From: Macrocybe gigantea
Lineage: Eukaryota > Basidiomycota > Agaricomycetes > Agaricales > Callistosporiaceae
Length of the DNA stretch: 64,000 bases
Direction: 5' to 3'
Assembly: GCA_011319805.1 (NCBI GenBank)
Contig: SJRY01000234.1
Span: forward strand, 186,001-250,000
Below are positions 24,065 through 36,500 of the stretch, piece after piece. Under the pieces are notes generated by a model that saw only the letters and a list, made by a program, of their open reading frames with translations, had not been told where the DNA came from and did no database searches. Positions within the stretch are counted from its first letter, which is position 1; every line of letters starts with the position of its first letter. The position numbers and the translations under genes were made by a program.

Positions 24065-25946
24065 CTACTGCCCAAAATTGAATCCTCCCTGAGGCGCAGC
24101 AACGTCCGATTGGAACTGGAGATAGCCTAGTCAGCAATATTCGGAAATGGGAGACGTAGTACAGGGCACATACTGCGAATGCACCAGTTGCATCGACGTT
24201 CGGAGCGCCGATGGCCGCATCGACATCTTCTTCGTCTGGGAAATACTTATCCATGATGTTAAATGCCTTTTTGTAGATCTCCAAGTTGTCATGTTGTTGA
24301 AGATTATGGATCGTAACCATACCGCCCGCTTCTTCGACGTAAAGCGCATATTGGTTAAGGGCACCGGGGCCAGCAGCAATCTTGTCCATTTCCCCAACTT
24401 TCAGGATGTTGTCGAGCCCATCAAGAGCAACTTGAATGATCTTGTTGTCCATCGTCGTCAGCAGGTCGCAGAGGGGCTTGATGCAACCTTGGAGACAAGA
24501 TATCGAATTTGGGAAGGTTCTTGCAGTCCACCAGAAGTGGCGTTTGAAATCGCCCAGCAAGCCTCTTTCCTTGTCTTAAAGTCTGCGTTTTGCAGGATGT
24601 TAATAAGAGGAGGTATGATATTAGCATCGATGACGGCTTGAATCTGCGGTGGAGATCCAGCGGTGATGTTCGAGATTGTCCAGCATGCTTCCTTCCTGAT
24701 ACCATCCTTGGGAGAGGACAGCAGCGACAACAATGCCGGCAGTGCACCAGAGGCAATTACGACTTGTGTTTGAAGGTCGTCGCCGGTCACGATGTTTCCA
24801 ACAGATCGTAGGGCTGGTGTTTGGACCGATGTTGAACTGTGCATGAGCAAATCGACGAGTCGCCTGCAGACGCCAGATTCAATGACGGCCTGAATCTTAT
24901 CATTGGAACCGTCGGAAAGATACGAGATGGCCCAGCAAGCGTCGATAAGAATTTCATCATCAAGGGAGTATATAAGCTTCGTCAGGACGGTAAGAGCGGG
25001 AGAGATCTAAGAAGAGAAATTCAGATCAACAGGCGAGCGATGGCTATAAGTGGATATACCAATTCCCAATCAGGCTGAGGGTTTTTGCCCCGGCAGAAAT
25101 TACTCAGCGTCCAAGTGGCATTTCGCAGCATGCTGAGTTTATGATTTTCGCTAAGCAGTTGAAGCAAAGGCCTCAAAGCGCCCTGCTGCAACACGTAATC
25201 CCGACATTGCGGACTGTCGCCCGCAATGTTTCCGAGAGCCCACACAGCCTGTTCACGAACATCGAGCACAGGGGAAGACAAAAGATTGATGAATTCTGGA
25301 ACAGCGCCCGCGTTGATAACGACTTGAGTGTGTTCCGCAGTTCCAGATGCTATGTTAGTCAAAGCCCAAGCGGCTTCAAACTGATGAAGCATGCGATTAG
25401 TGGAGAAAAGGTGTAACAAAAGAGGCAACTCACTTGAAGCATTGAGTGGCCGTGTTTCAAGAACTCTACAAACCGAGGCACGACACCACACTCAATGACG
25501 CGTTCGATGGGCGGATTCTTTTCTTTTGAGAGAAGCTTGCGGAACTTTGTGGTTGCGTCAAGCTGACGTTCCGGATCATCTGAAAAGACGCCAGCAACCA
25601 TTTCCTCGGCCAACTGTAAAAATGTTATGAGTGAACAAAACGGGTAAACAACGATAAGAGGTGGCATACAGGCAAATCCCAACTAGCACCAGCTACATCT
25701 TCGTCTGAGTCAATGCCGGAAGCAGGGAGGAAATTTCGCCTCTTTGAAATGTTCTCTTCCCTCTTTTGACGCCTGATTTCAACCTGCTGTTCCTCGCGGC
25801 GACGTCTGAGATCATCCTGTTTGAGAGCGCCCTTGCTTTTGTAGGCTGAAAAGGACATTACGTCAGAAATCGCGCATGAAGCGAAGTACGATGAATGGAC
25901 CTTCTCTACGAGCCTTCGTTGTACGGGATTCCGCGACAGTGTCCAT
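24065..25946 (-). CDS. SRP1: Importin subunit alpha (karyopherin alpha, Srp1/Kap60)
   Basis: Adaptor that binds classical nuclear localisation signals and docks to importin beta. The ATG at 25946 begins [15 protein letters not shown], joined to [20 protein letters not shown]. The IBB domain follows with [18 protein letters not shown], then ARM repeats with the usual [45 protein letters not shown] and [10 protein letters not shown] ladder. The last repeats end [20 protein letters not shown] ... FPDEE, and the tail GGFNFGQ (stop 24065-24067). The frame drops by one at CC 24487-24488 (LVSK to [10 protein letters not shown]); one more G on the coding strand restores it. Confidence 0.93.
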
Positions 25947-26085
25947 TTTATGAGACTGATTGTAGGAGATGAGAGACTCAAAGATAGAAGATAAAATAAC
26001 AAAATGCGTGACTGCCGTGTGTGACAGTGATTATGTAATGAACATGTGATGCCATCTTTAGCCATATAAACGTCCAGCTGCACCC

Positions 26086-28284
26086 ATGACTTCTGTCAGA
26101 GCGCTTCTTGCACTGTCCCAGGATGCATCTGCCCTCTTTATTCTCTTCGTTTTGGTTTTCAGCTACTTTATTGCATCATTCAAACGCACTATACCCTTAC
26201 CCCCAGGCCCAAGGAGGCTACCGATCGTCGGCAATGTCTTCAATCGGCCCAAAGAGAGATTTTGGTTGCAATACGCTCAATGGGCAGCACAGTTTGGAGA
26301 AATAATCTACCTCGAACTATTCGGCAGTCCGATCATTGTCCTTAACTCTCTGACAGCCACGAGTGAGATTTTTGAGAAGCGTTCGGCAATTTATTCAGAT
26401 CGGCCTCGTATGGTTCGCAGTAACATTTGCAACCGTCATATCTACTTCTTCATTTATTATGCTCGGGCAGGTCATGGTGAATGAGCTCATGGGTTGGGCT
26501 TGGGATCTTGCCCACATGCCTTATTCAGATACATGGAGGTTCGTCTGGTGTTCGCATTGATTACTTTGATTCTTCGTCCGGATCACTGTTACTGTAGACG
26601 GCATCGGAAAATGTTTCACCAACACTTCCAGCCAAGGGCTGTTCCTGCCTATCATCAAGTACAGTTGAATGCGACGAGTACACTTTTGCGGCAACTGCTT
26701 GAGTCTCCTAATGACTTCATTCAACATGTTCGAAGGTTAGACTCACCTTCCAAATCACACATAGACTGACTGACTATGTGTAGACACGCGGGAGAATCCA
26801 TTTTGCGTGTTGTTTATGGCTACCATGTGAAATCCGACTATGACCACTACATCAAATTGGCGGAGGAAGCTGTCAGAGGGATATCTGCAGCTCTCGTTTC
26901 GGGGCATTTCTGGTCGACTATCTCCCCTTTTTGCGGCATATACCCGGTGCGTTCCTAACTTGAAATAGAATTTGCTTCTCTGATGACACCTGATAAGCCT
27001 GGATGCCTGGAGCAAGCTTCAAGCGGAAGGCAACGGTTTGGGCCACGTCCTCAGCTAATCTAAGAGATACACCATTTGAAATGCTGAAGCGGTCGATGGT
27101 GGGCACTCACGTTGCGCTGCATTCGGCAACCATAACTATCCTGGTACAGGAGGCTGGCGATATACTCAATCCTTCGTTTACTTTACATAACCTCGAGAAA
27201 ATTCGCTTGAGAAATGGACAAGAGCCCACAGCAGAAGAAGAAGAGGTTGTGAAGAACTGTGCTGGAATTGCTTATCTGGGTTAGTCTGTTGCATACAAAC
27301 AAAAGCTGTTAACAAATTTATCTCCAGCCGGTTCCGATACTGCAAGTCGATTTCTTTCGACTTCTTTTGCTGTCGTATCCGACGTCTATTCATAGACCGT
27401 CTCCGTGGTTCTCAGCTTTATGCTAGCCATGATGCTGCATCCCGATGTTCAGAAAAGAGCTCAGGCCGAGTTGGACCGCATCGTAGGTTCATCCAGGCTA
27501 CCTGATTTCAAGGACCGTCCGTCATTACCATATGTTGACGCTATCCTGTCCGAAACACTACGCTGGAATCCCGTGACCCCGCTTGGTCCGTAAACCAGCG
27601 TCTTACTGTCATGGCCATGTTTTGATTGCAAAAACTCAGCTGTTCCACACAGAGCTCTTAAGGATGATGTGTACAATGGGATGTTAATACCTGCAGGTTT
27701 TTTCTTTCTTTTTTTCATTTTCCTTTCGTGGATGAGACTTCGAACCGATCTGAATTAGGGTCAACGGTCGTGGGCAATGCTTGGTGTGTTTTGACCACCT
27801 CGTTTTTCTCGATAGTCTAATTCACCTTCGTTCTTTTGAAGGGCCATTCTTCACGATGAACAACTCTATCCAGATCCACTTGCCTTCAAGCCCGAGCGAT
27901 TCATCGGTGGAAAAGGCTCAAAGGCCCCTGACCCGGCCACGATCGGCGCCTTCGGTTTTGGCAGACGGTACGGTGGCAGAACTAACGAACAGGTCTTCTT
28001 TTGAAGCGTATGCCTTCTTAGCCTTTGTCCTGGACGGTATTTCGGTGTCAATTCAGCATGGATAGCCATCGCCTCAATTCTTTGGGCATTTGATATCTCA
28101 AAGCCTCTTGAGAATGGTCACGAAGTCGAACCTGCTGTAAGATATACGGATGGACTCGTCACGTAAGTTTTTACCTGGCGAAAGCGATATATTTATTGAC
28201 ATATCTTACAGCCACCCTGAGCCATTCAAGCTGAGGCTGTCACCACGATCAGAGGCTACAAAGGCTCTGTTATTGAGGACTTAG
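26086..28284 (+). CDS. Cytochrome P450 monooxygenase
   Basis: Membrane-anchored haem monooxygenase; substrate unknown. An N-terminal helix (ALFILFVLVFSYFIA) and the proline hinge LPPGPRRLPIVGN are followed by the C-helix WRRHRKMFHQHFQP. Then come the I-helix AGSDTTVSVVL, the K-helix ETLR, FKPERF, and the haem loop FGFGRRLCPGRYFGV, which spans an intron (cysteine after 28020). It ends KALLLRT, stop 28282-28284. The exon join at GSDT/TVS uses a GC-AG intron (27342-27395). The frame drops by one at GGGG 26901-26904; one more G gives SGAFLVDYLPFLRHIPAWMP. All key motifs are present, so the enzyme is probably functional. The general sequence resembles Agaricomycete CYP64-like oxidoreductases, which is a weak guess. 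It stands alone, without secondary-metabolism neighbours. Confidence 0.9.
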
Positions 28285-29067
28285 CACGTCCAGGAAAACC
28301 AGATGACCATTGAATTTCTATGCATCTTACCTTCTGGCTGGCAATGTTCTGTCTGTAGTCCTTCAATAAAATAAAGCGAACATGACCCTTCGTTCACGCG
28401 TGTCTCTTCTCGTTGCTCTACCGCAACAAACGGTAGCGAATCAATGGACAGCAGGTCTTCACCAGAATAGTCGGATCTTGAGAGCAAAGTCACGGTGTGC
28501 CTTTCTCTACGTTCGAAAACCCTCAGCCTCTACGATGATCTTTTCTTTGGACTAAGCTTGATCCTGAGACTCAGAAAGAAGGTTAGGCTGAATTACACTG
28601 TACCGCAAGCGCATCTGTCATGGTTGCGACTGCACTTCACTACCATGTATCATTATGTTCAGTGGGATCCTGTGCTTTCATCAGGCGAGAGTTTCGGATA
28701 CGTGATTTGGATATCTGAAAATTTCTAACACAGCCTTCTTGTTTCTGTTCCTGTTTCTATTTTATGGAGAGGGGAGAGGCTTGCCTTTCCTGCTCGAGCT
28801 GGCTTCCTTGATTTGTTGTGGATAATTGCCCTATTAGGAAAAAAGACACGTCAATAACTATGAAGCGGTTGTCTTTGTCAATGCAACATCGTCCCGGCAA
28901 GATATTTCGCACTGAACGTAGCTCGGACAGCGATTCAATAACAAAACGGCATTCAGCAAGTCGTGTCATTGCATGCAAAATTCATGTGCACTATCGCAGG
29001 TTTGATGTAAAGGTGTTAATTAGCCTGACGTAAGAAAAACAAACATGATGTCTAATGGTCATTCGCC
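28285..29067. other. Convergent intergenic region, no recognised gene
   Basis: This lies between the P450 (+) and RPN2 (-) stops, about 780 bp. ORFs at 28281-28493 (-), 28495-28728 (+) and 28757-28978 (-) are short, mutually unlinked and without family features. It holds presumably both 3'UTRs and spacer. Confidence 0.4.
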
Positions 29068-32000
29068 TCATGAGTCATCCTCGAAGGGGTACTAGAATAG
29101 GAGGTGAGCCATTTCTGATGCAACTGAAGTGAAAAGGTACAGACCTCGAAAGGTTCTGGGGGGGTCGCTTCTGGTGCAGTTTCATCCAAAGCGATTTGCG
29201 GTGCTGAGGGTCGTTGAGCGTTCGGCACGACGATAACGGGCTGCGTGGTAGCGGGTTGGATTTGTGCTTGGGGCGGTTGGAGTTCAACATATTCCCCTGG
29301 CTCTGTTGGTCGGAGATCTCTAAGAAGTATAATCCCTCCGCCTCCAGCGTAAGACTCAGAGGCGTTTGTAGCGAACGCCGATTTATTATTCCGCACCGTT
29401 GCTGTGGTTGTCTTGGAAGCGACAGGGCGAATGGGTTGATATCGGCCTTCCGGAGGGAAAGATATGTACGGAAGCTGTGCAGGCGTCGCACGCGAAAAAT
29501 TAGGTTTCTTTTCGAAACTGGCTTCGACTTTCTTCTGCTTGCTCGACAATCCCGGTTTGTCACCACCGTTTTGCGAAGAACGACGCATAGACGCATCTCC
29601 CTCCTTCATTTCCTCATCGCCTTCTGGTCCTGCTCTCTGCTCTGTTTTTTCATCCTATGCAAAGTTAGAAGTCACGCCTGGCGAGGAGGAAAACAAACAA
29701 ACAAGATCCATAGAATCAGCTGCCTTCTTCTTTTCGCGGGCTTTTACTTTGGCAGTTGTTGAGAGAACGGCTGTCGCCACCTTGATTACTGCTTCTTTCT
29801 TGGGAGGTTTTGCTGTTGATGGATAGGCGAAGAGGTTCGGTCTGGCGTTGGAGATATAATCGAATTTCGGAATCTAAAAGCGGAGAGAGTGAGTGCCAAC
29901 GAATATTAATAACAATCGTAGTAGAACCTTCAGGTCTGCATCCAATCCGATAATAGCTGTCGGCTCAAATGCCAAGCTGACGCAATGCGCTAAAGGGTAC
30001 CAGTACCAGAACTGGCAGAATAAGACCATCCCGACGATGGCCGTGGTGTTCTTGGTCCCGGCGCGACTCTGCAGATTGATTGTGACATTTCTCCCTCCGG
30101 CATCAATAAGACCCTGTCCGATTGCGGCACCGAAGCGAGCCATGGGGTCTTCATGTTTGTCTGACACCACCTTCGCGTACAAGGCGCGGACTGAAGCTAG
30201 AGATGGCGCCGAAGCTTCGGATTGTTGGACAAGAATCATACCCAGGGCGATGAATGCGCCTTGGCGAACAAAATCAGCACCATCTTTCGTCATAGGTTCC
30301 AGTATTTCAACGGCATCCTTGCAGAAGAGCGTTAGCTATCAGCAGGGGAGGAGGTAATCGCGACCTACTGCAAGTCCAGTGCCAGCGCAGGCTATTCCCA
30401 GAGCGAGGGTTGCACCACAGCGAACATGAGGGTTGTAGCTTTCACTGAGGAGTTGGACAATCCGCGGTACTTGGGTAGGGTTCTTGAACAACAAGAAAGC
30501 AATTGCTGTTACGGCAGCCCGCCGAACATCATCGGACGTGTCAGAGACGGCTACGTGCAGAAGTTGTCGGACAGCATCATTGTTTGAGGTCCCAGCATAG
30601 GCTAATGCTAAGGTATATACACCCCCGTATCGGAGGATAGGATCCTGAAGCAGAAGGTGTTAGGATACATAAAAGAGTAGCTTATTGCAAATGAATTGAA
30701 CCTTTTCTGTGAGAAGACTCTTGATCGTCTCGTCAGCCTCTTCTTGTCGTCCATAGAAAATGAATGCCACTCCGATGGCCAAGCCGCGGATGATCTTTTC
30801 GTGTTGCGTTTCTCTTGCGTATGCAAGCATCTCACGCACAGGTTCGGCAGCACCCGTTCCGAGCATGATCAAACCCAGCGCATATCCAGCAGCTTCGCCT
30901 GCAACCGCAGAGTCGTTGAAAAGGACACTCTTCAGGCCCTCGAATGCCTCCAGGCTCTTCGACCCCATTCCTGCAACACCCAGGCCAAGGGCAGCCCCAT
31001 GCTGGACGATTTCACCTTGAGCCGATTTCAACGTATCGCGGAGATATCCGACTACTGAACCTCCACACCCGACGTTGATAAGACCCAATGCATACAAGGC
31101 ACCTCCTTCTGAGTACGCAGCACCTTGAATACCGCTCTCACCCCCGCTTTGTGGAAGATATGGTCCAAGAATTGTCATGCCTTGCTCGAAATAACCTTTG
31201 TGGATAACACCAAGTCCTGCAGTTGCTGAAAATTTGGACCAATTCGACGCTAAGCCCAACCATTCGAGATTCTCCCGCAGAAAGACGTCTGACGTCGTGC
31301 CAGCATGCATGAAGGCATTTTGGAGCGTCAATGCTGTGTGGAAAATTGATGACCGGGGTTCTAGGACGTCCTATTCAACAGCAAGAGCCTCAGTCGTCAG
31401 GCCCCGCCGCACTCCCCAAAACCGGGAAGTAAAACAATTACCTTGGTATTCTTCAGGATAAGGAGGTCGACATGGTTGTTGCGCTTAAGGAATTCAAGAT
31501 AAAGTTTAACGGATTCCCGTCCTGTTAGAATTTCCCTGATTTTATCGTAAATGGGCTTAGTTTCCTGTGCAGTTATGGGATGAGATACAAGTATAGCGGG
31601 GATAAACATCGGCACTCACATAATCGCCTTCCGGTAATTCTGAGCGAAGACTTTCTAAAAAGTCCTGTGCACCTCCTTCTGCAAGATCAAACGCGAACTG
31701 ATAAGCCAACAGTTTTTCTTGAGGCACGAGAGACGTGAAAAGAGGAACAGTCAAGGGAGCATCGCTGAGTGTTACGAGAAGACGTGTCAAGGCATGAACA
31801 TCGGAACCAGACTCGGTCGAGGGCGGTGGGAACAATGGTAGGAGGCAGCGAAGGACATGATTGCGATAGGAAAGAGGGAAATCGAGACTGGCTTCCATAG
31901 TGTATGATAACAGCGACGTGTCGTGTGTCTGTTCGAATACCCTTGATATCACGTCCAGGCGTCGCGACTCCAAGGCAATGCCGATTGCCTGTGTTCATCT

Positions 32001-32614
32001 TCAGTCTATTGCAGGTGAGAATCCTCAAGGTCAAGAAATCACCTGTTTGTATTCGCGTTCAGAAATACACCGTCGAAAGATGGTTTCTATGATAGACTGT
32101 AGCCTAGGATCGATTTTCTCCGTGTGCTTGCCTTGGTCTTCGGTACGGAGGAAAATGTAGCGATCGATGGCCTTTGCTGAGGCAAAAGAGTCAGATCAAA
32201 CGATGATTCGAGGATACACCGTACGGACATATGACAGTCTCAACATATTCTTCAGAACCCGCTGTACGCGTTTCAGCCTCAAACGCGCTTCCGGCACCGA
32301 GGGCAAACGAAAGGGCTTCGTCGTACTCTCCGAGATAATAGTACACCTTGCTGGCCAGCAACGCCGCAAAATCGCGTGCCGGTTTTGAAAGGTCATTCGA
32401 CTCGTATAGTGCCTCTCTGCGGGTCATAACCACTAACTGCAACACGAAATATAGCAAAGGATACGCACATAAGTGTTATGTGCTCTGATATTTCGGCCCA
32501 AAACTGGGAAACTAAGGGGTTAAGCGCTTTAAGCGCATACTGTTTGAATTGTGGGTCAGGTTCTTGCAGTAGGGCGAGTACGCCTGCAGCAGAGGACTGA
32601 GTACGGAGGACCAT
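29068..32614 (-). CDS. RPN2: 26S proteasome regulatory subunit Rpn2 (PSMD1)
   Basis: Largest non-ATPase subunit of the proteasome base, scaffold for the ubiquitin receptor Rpn13. The start at 32614 gives [20 protein letters not shown] ... [14 protein letters not shown]-terminal helical repeats follow, then the proteasome/cyclosome repeats with alternating Gly/Ala (for example [81 protein letters not shown]). The C-terminal region has a Lys/Glu-rich insertion (29550-29760), FVL-like and proline-rich segments, and ends YPFEDDS (stop 29068-29070), which carries the Rpn13-binding acidic aromatic tail. There are about nine exons and no frame break was found. It is divergent from COX13 over 169 bp. 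Confidence 0.93.
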
Positions 32615-32783
32615 GATGAGAGCAGGTTACAGCAATCCGACAGATCTCCCCATCCATATTCAGGCGACGCGTCAGTTGTTTGGCTGGGGAGTCTCTCTTA
32701 ATCTTAAACAAATATGTAACAATAACTTTCCGGAAAGTCCCTTGTCACGGTATCAGTTCTTGTCCTAATTACATTCTCTCAAC

Positions 32784-33392
32784 ATGTCGCTCGTCGCTCG
32801 CCCTGCTCTGCGCTCCTTGGCGCGTGCCCCCGCCAATCTCGTTTCTTCTCTTCGTCGCAAGCCCGCCTTTCCAGCTATATCACTGAGCAGCAGGCCTTGG
32901 AACACCACGCTGCTCGTACGCCCCTTCACCTAACCTTGGCTTTCCTTGTTCACTGATGTTTTGAAGAAACAAGCGATCTATGGAGGAAAATCAGGTTGGT
33001 AGCATTTGTTTCTTAGGCCATGTTCTGAGTTTTGACTTGAAACATCCAAAGCTTCTATGTCTGCCTTCCCGCAAGTACGCGACCGTCTCAGCTTTCTTAT
33101 CACTTACTCAACGTCATCATTGTTAGTTGCAACATGTGTCGCATGGGTCTACAATGCTGAGACCGAACATGCGGCCCACCTCGAACACCTGAAGGCTGAA
33201 CATGAGGGACACTTCCTGAGGTCCCCGATTATGAGTATCTCAACCGCAGGGGAAAGCCATTCCCCTGGGGCATGAACAGCCTCTTTTTCAACCCTCACGT
33301 ACGACTGCCTGCCTTTGTCTTTATTATTATTTTTATTGGTTGACGCTAACTTGATCCCACAGACAAACAAGGACATGAGTGGTGCCGCATAA
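32784..33392 (+). CDS. COX13: Cytochrome c oxidase subunit VIa (Cox13)
   Basis: Small inner-membrane subunit of respiratory complex IV. The presequence from 32784 is MSLVARPALRSLARAPANLV. After it come SSYITEQQALEHHAA, the exon TSDLWRKIS, and FYVCLPA. The single membrane helix region reads TCVAWVYNAETEH. The C-terminal matrix/IMS part reads DYEYLNRRGKPFPWGMNSLF ... FNPHTNKDMSGAA (stop 33390-33392). There are five short exons. Two single-base deficits are evident: CCC 32862-32864 (KPRLSSYI) and the C at 33212 (GHLPEVPDYEY). Both are restored by one extra C. Confidence 0.88.
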
Positions 33393-33518
33393 AATACTTT
33401 TAGACGAATACAGTAGCACTTGTGCTCCCCGCTGAATTTGTCGCGCTATGAATATACAGATAAATCCCGTCTATACAATGATGTCTTGCGAGTGAAGGAA
33501 AGAGAACAGACGACAATG

Positions 33519-36500
33519 CTACCAGTTTCTGCGAAGCTGCCGCTTGATGCTCTCGTACACGGCTTTGGTCTCGGCCCGACTAGATTCCGCGAGATACTGG
33601 TCCACAGCAGCGTCGATACGACCCACTGGAAATTCCCCTCTGCCTACTAGTGCAGACTGCGGCCGCTTTGCCTCCTCTAACCAATCGGCGAGTAGGGTTG
33701 CAATATCGGATGATATTGATTGAACATTGGCTTGGTCATTGAATGGTGGGACCTGGTCGAGAATTCAGTGTGGTTCTCATGCCCAAAGCAGTCAATTCAT
33801 ACCTGAGACTCATACATCTCGTGAAACACGTCCCATATATCCACGAAAGGTACTCCACACTGCACTAGCACTCGAGGAGCCCAACCAGATGGAACAGCAT
33901 CTTTGTTGGCCAGAGAAAACCTCACAAGGAGATGGGCAACCATCCGAAGGGGGAATGCGCTTTCTGAAGGATAGAATCTCTTCCCCAAGGGCACTATTCT
34001 ACCCAAGATGAGATCTGCAAGCGTCGACGGGTCTTCGCTTCCTTGCATCACTGCCGGTAGGAAACACATTATTTTAGGACGAAAGGTGAGACATGTCACG
34101 TACCCTCGTTGAATATTTGCGTCCAGATAGGTCGCACAATGCTTTCCTCACGGTGCTCCGAAACGTGCAGACACAGCAATTTGATGTCCGGAATATCGAA
34201 CGGAATAGCGAATCTTTGATAAAGCTGGAGAGTGTTATTAATAAGTCGGTCAAAGAATATGGACAACCACACCTCCGTCATGTTGAACAAGTGCTTTGTG
34301 AGTTCTTTTATCCGTGCGCCGACTTCAGGAGCGTCGCTCAGATGCGGGGCGAGGATTTGGTAGATCTCAAGCTGAACTTGTGCCACATCCAACTTCTCTT
34401 CCAGATCCGTCAGAAATTCGATGGCAGTCTCGTGTTGTCCCGTAGCAGATATAGGGTGAGATTTGGCATTTGCTACAGCTAGCGTCAGGTACTCTAACCG
34501 CGTTTCAAGGTCAAGGTCAAACCTGATTTGAATCAGGTGTCAATGAATAACTATTGACATGTAGATAAAAGGTGTACGAACGTGTCCGATTCCGCGAGAA
34601 CAGCTAGGGTTTGAGCCGCTCGCAGAGGTTGGTCATTCTTGACGTAAAATTGCCATAACAACTGATACTTTTGAACAGTCACAGGTTCCCGCCTAAGATG
34701 TGCCTCTAGGAAGGCCGGTCTCATCTGATATAATGCAGCAGTTGTTAAACTAGAAGAAGCAGGCAACAAACCTCTAGCAGATCGTCCGCAAGATTTCGAT
34801 TGATAAGCCAGTCATACAACGCAGAATGGAACATTTCATCTTGGCTGGCGAATGCCAGTTCATACGCGTGCGCCCTTATTATTTCAGGATCTCCTGTATT
34901 GGCTGCCTTTGGGTCGGACAAGGCTTTGCTGCATTTCTCCTCGAAGACGCTTAGGGAATCCATGACAAGCGCATAGCATCGAAGACGCTGCTCTGCTAGC
35001 ACAGCTCTAGCGTCATTTGGTGGTAGTCCAAGGCGCCAATACTCCAGTCCTGCACCATCGGGATCAAAGACAGATGCGCAGACTAGAGGTAGCTCAACCG
35101 CGCCTGCTCAAAAGGGTTAACAGTGCGACGAAAAGACTTGACTTTTTGTCACCTTTAGCAAAAGAAAGTTGCTGATAGTCGCCGCATATTTCTTGGAGCT
35201 TTTCGAGTCCCAGTATTCGCGCGCCTTTCGTGAACAGACTAAGCAATAATAGTTTCAGCAGAGGGTTTGATCAATCGCCGAACTTTGAGCGCACCGTAAT
35301 GACTCGGCCAGCCGATTATGTCGGTCTGTCATATCCTTTGTCTCTGCCGCCTTGCGGATATTCTCCTTCGCCTGCAATGGCATTGAGTAACCGGGGCATC
35401 GTATTGCTTATGATAGATTACCTTGTAGAGCATGACATCGTCCGTGCTGCAGAAAGTACCACATCTAAGCTGCAGCACTTCACTGATTGTGTCCACCTGC
35501 TCGATAGCCAATTAATCGGTTGTTGGAGGCGTGAAAATTACTCACACTAATTTGCTGCCCAATTTGTCGATCGATGACAACGTTCACCAGCGCCCTGGAG
35601 ATTGTTAAGCCGTTTTGTGTGGTAATTAGATCCTCGAAAGTCTGGGACGTGATCAACTTTTGAACGTCAGATTCGCATCTGGCGATGATGAGCAATTTGT
35701 TCGGAAGGATACCGTAGAATCACATACTGCGATATCAGCTCTTCAAGATGATGGTCGTTCAACAAGAGCACAAAGGATAATGCTTCAATTGTTCGGCTCA
35801 GAAGGGACATCAATTCGGACACAGAACTTTGTTCAGCCTGAGTGCGAAATCAGTGAATAATAAAAGGCATAACGACCAAACTTACTCTCCAAGCTTCTTG
35901 TTCAGCTATTGGGGCGCGATGTGCTGAGGGCTCGTTTGGAGACGAATGGAACAGATGGGGATTCCGGTCCAGAAAATCTCGGAGGGCAAACAAGTTTTTT
36001 TGGGATATCACAAGTACATCTTCGGGAATGCCTAGTTGCTGAAGATTAGGCTTCCTATATCAGATTAGAATTTATCGTGAGGGTAAGAGCTTCCGTGCGG
36101 CAGTCACACACCCTGGTTTTACTAATTTGGATGTCCAGAACGGTCGCACAAGCCGTGCGAAATATAGCGCGAGACCTTCTCGTCGTCCGCTATAAATAGC
36201 CGTTCCCTGGCTATCGGCTTAAGGATTAATTAGACATAGACACTCGTAATATATTTCTATGACTCACTGGTCCCATATGTAACCCTCTCAGTCCACATCG
36301 GCCTTTCCCCGAAGTCGTAGAACGCCTGCTTCGCCACAGAAGCTATCTCCGGGCTGAACGTTACAACGTTATTGGGACGTAAACCATCGACGCCATCCAA
36401 GAAGGTGTTCCCACTCGCAAGGCCTAACAGCATGGAACAAGTCTGATCCCGTCCAAAACTACAGAAATTGCAACGAAGTCAGTATAGTAGAAGTAGTAGA

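Noticed and set aside
26086..28284. Secondary-metabolite gene cluster around the P450
   Set aside because: The neighbours are importin alpha, RPN2, COX13 and a nucleoporin. No synthase, transporter or further tailoring enzyme is present.
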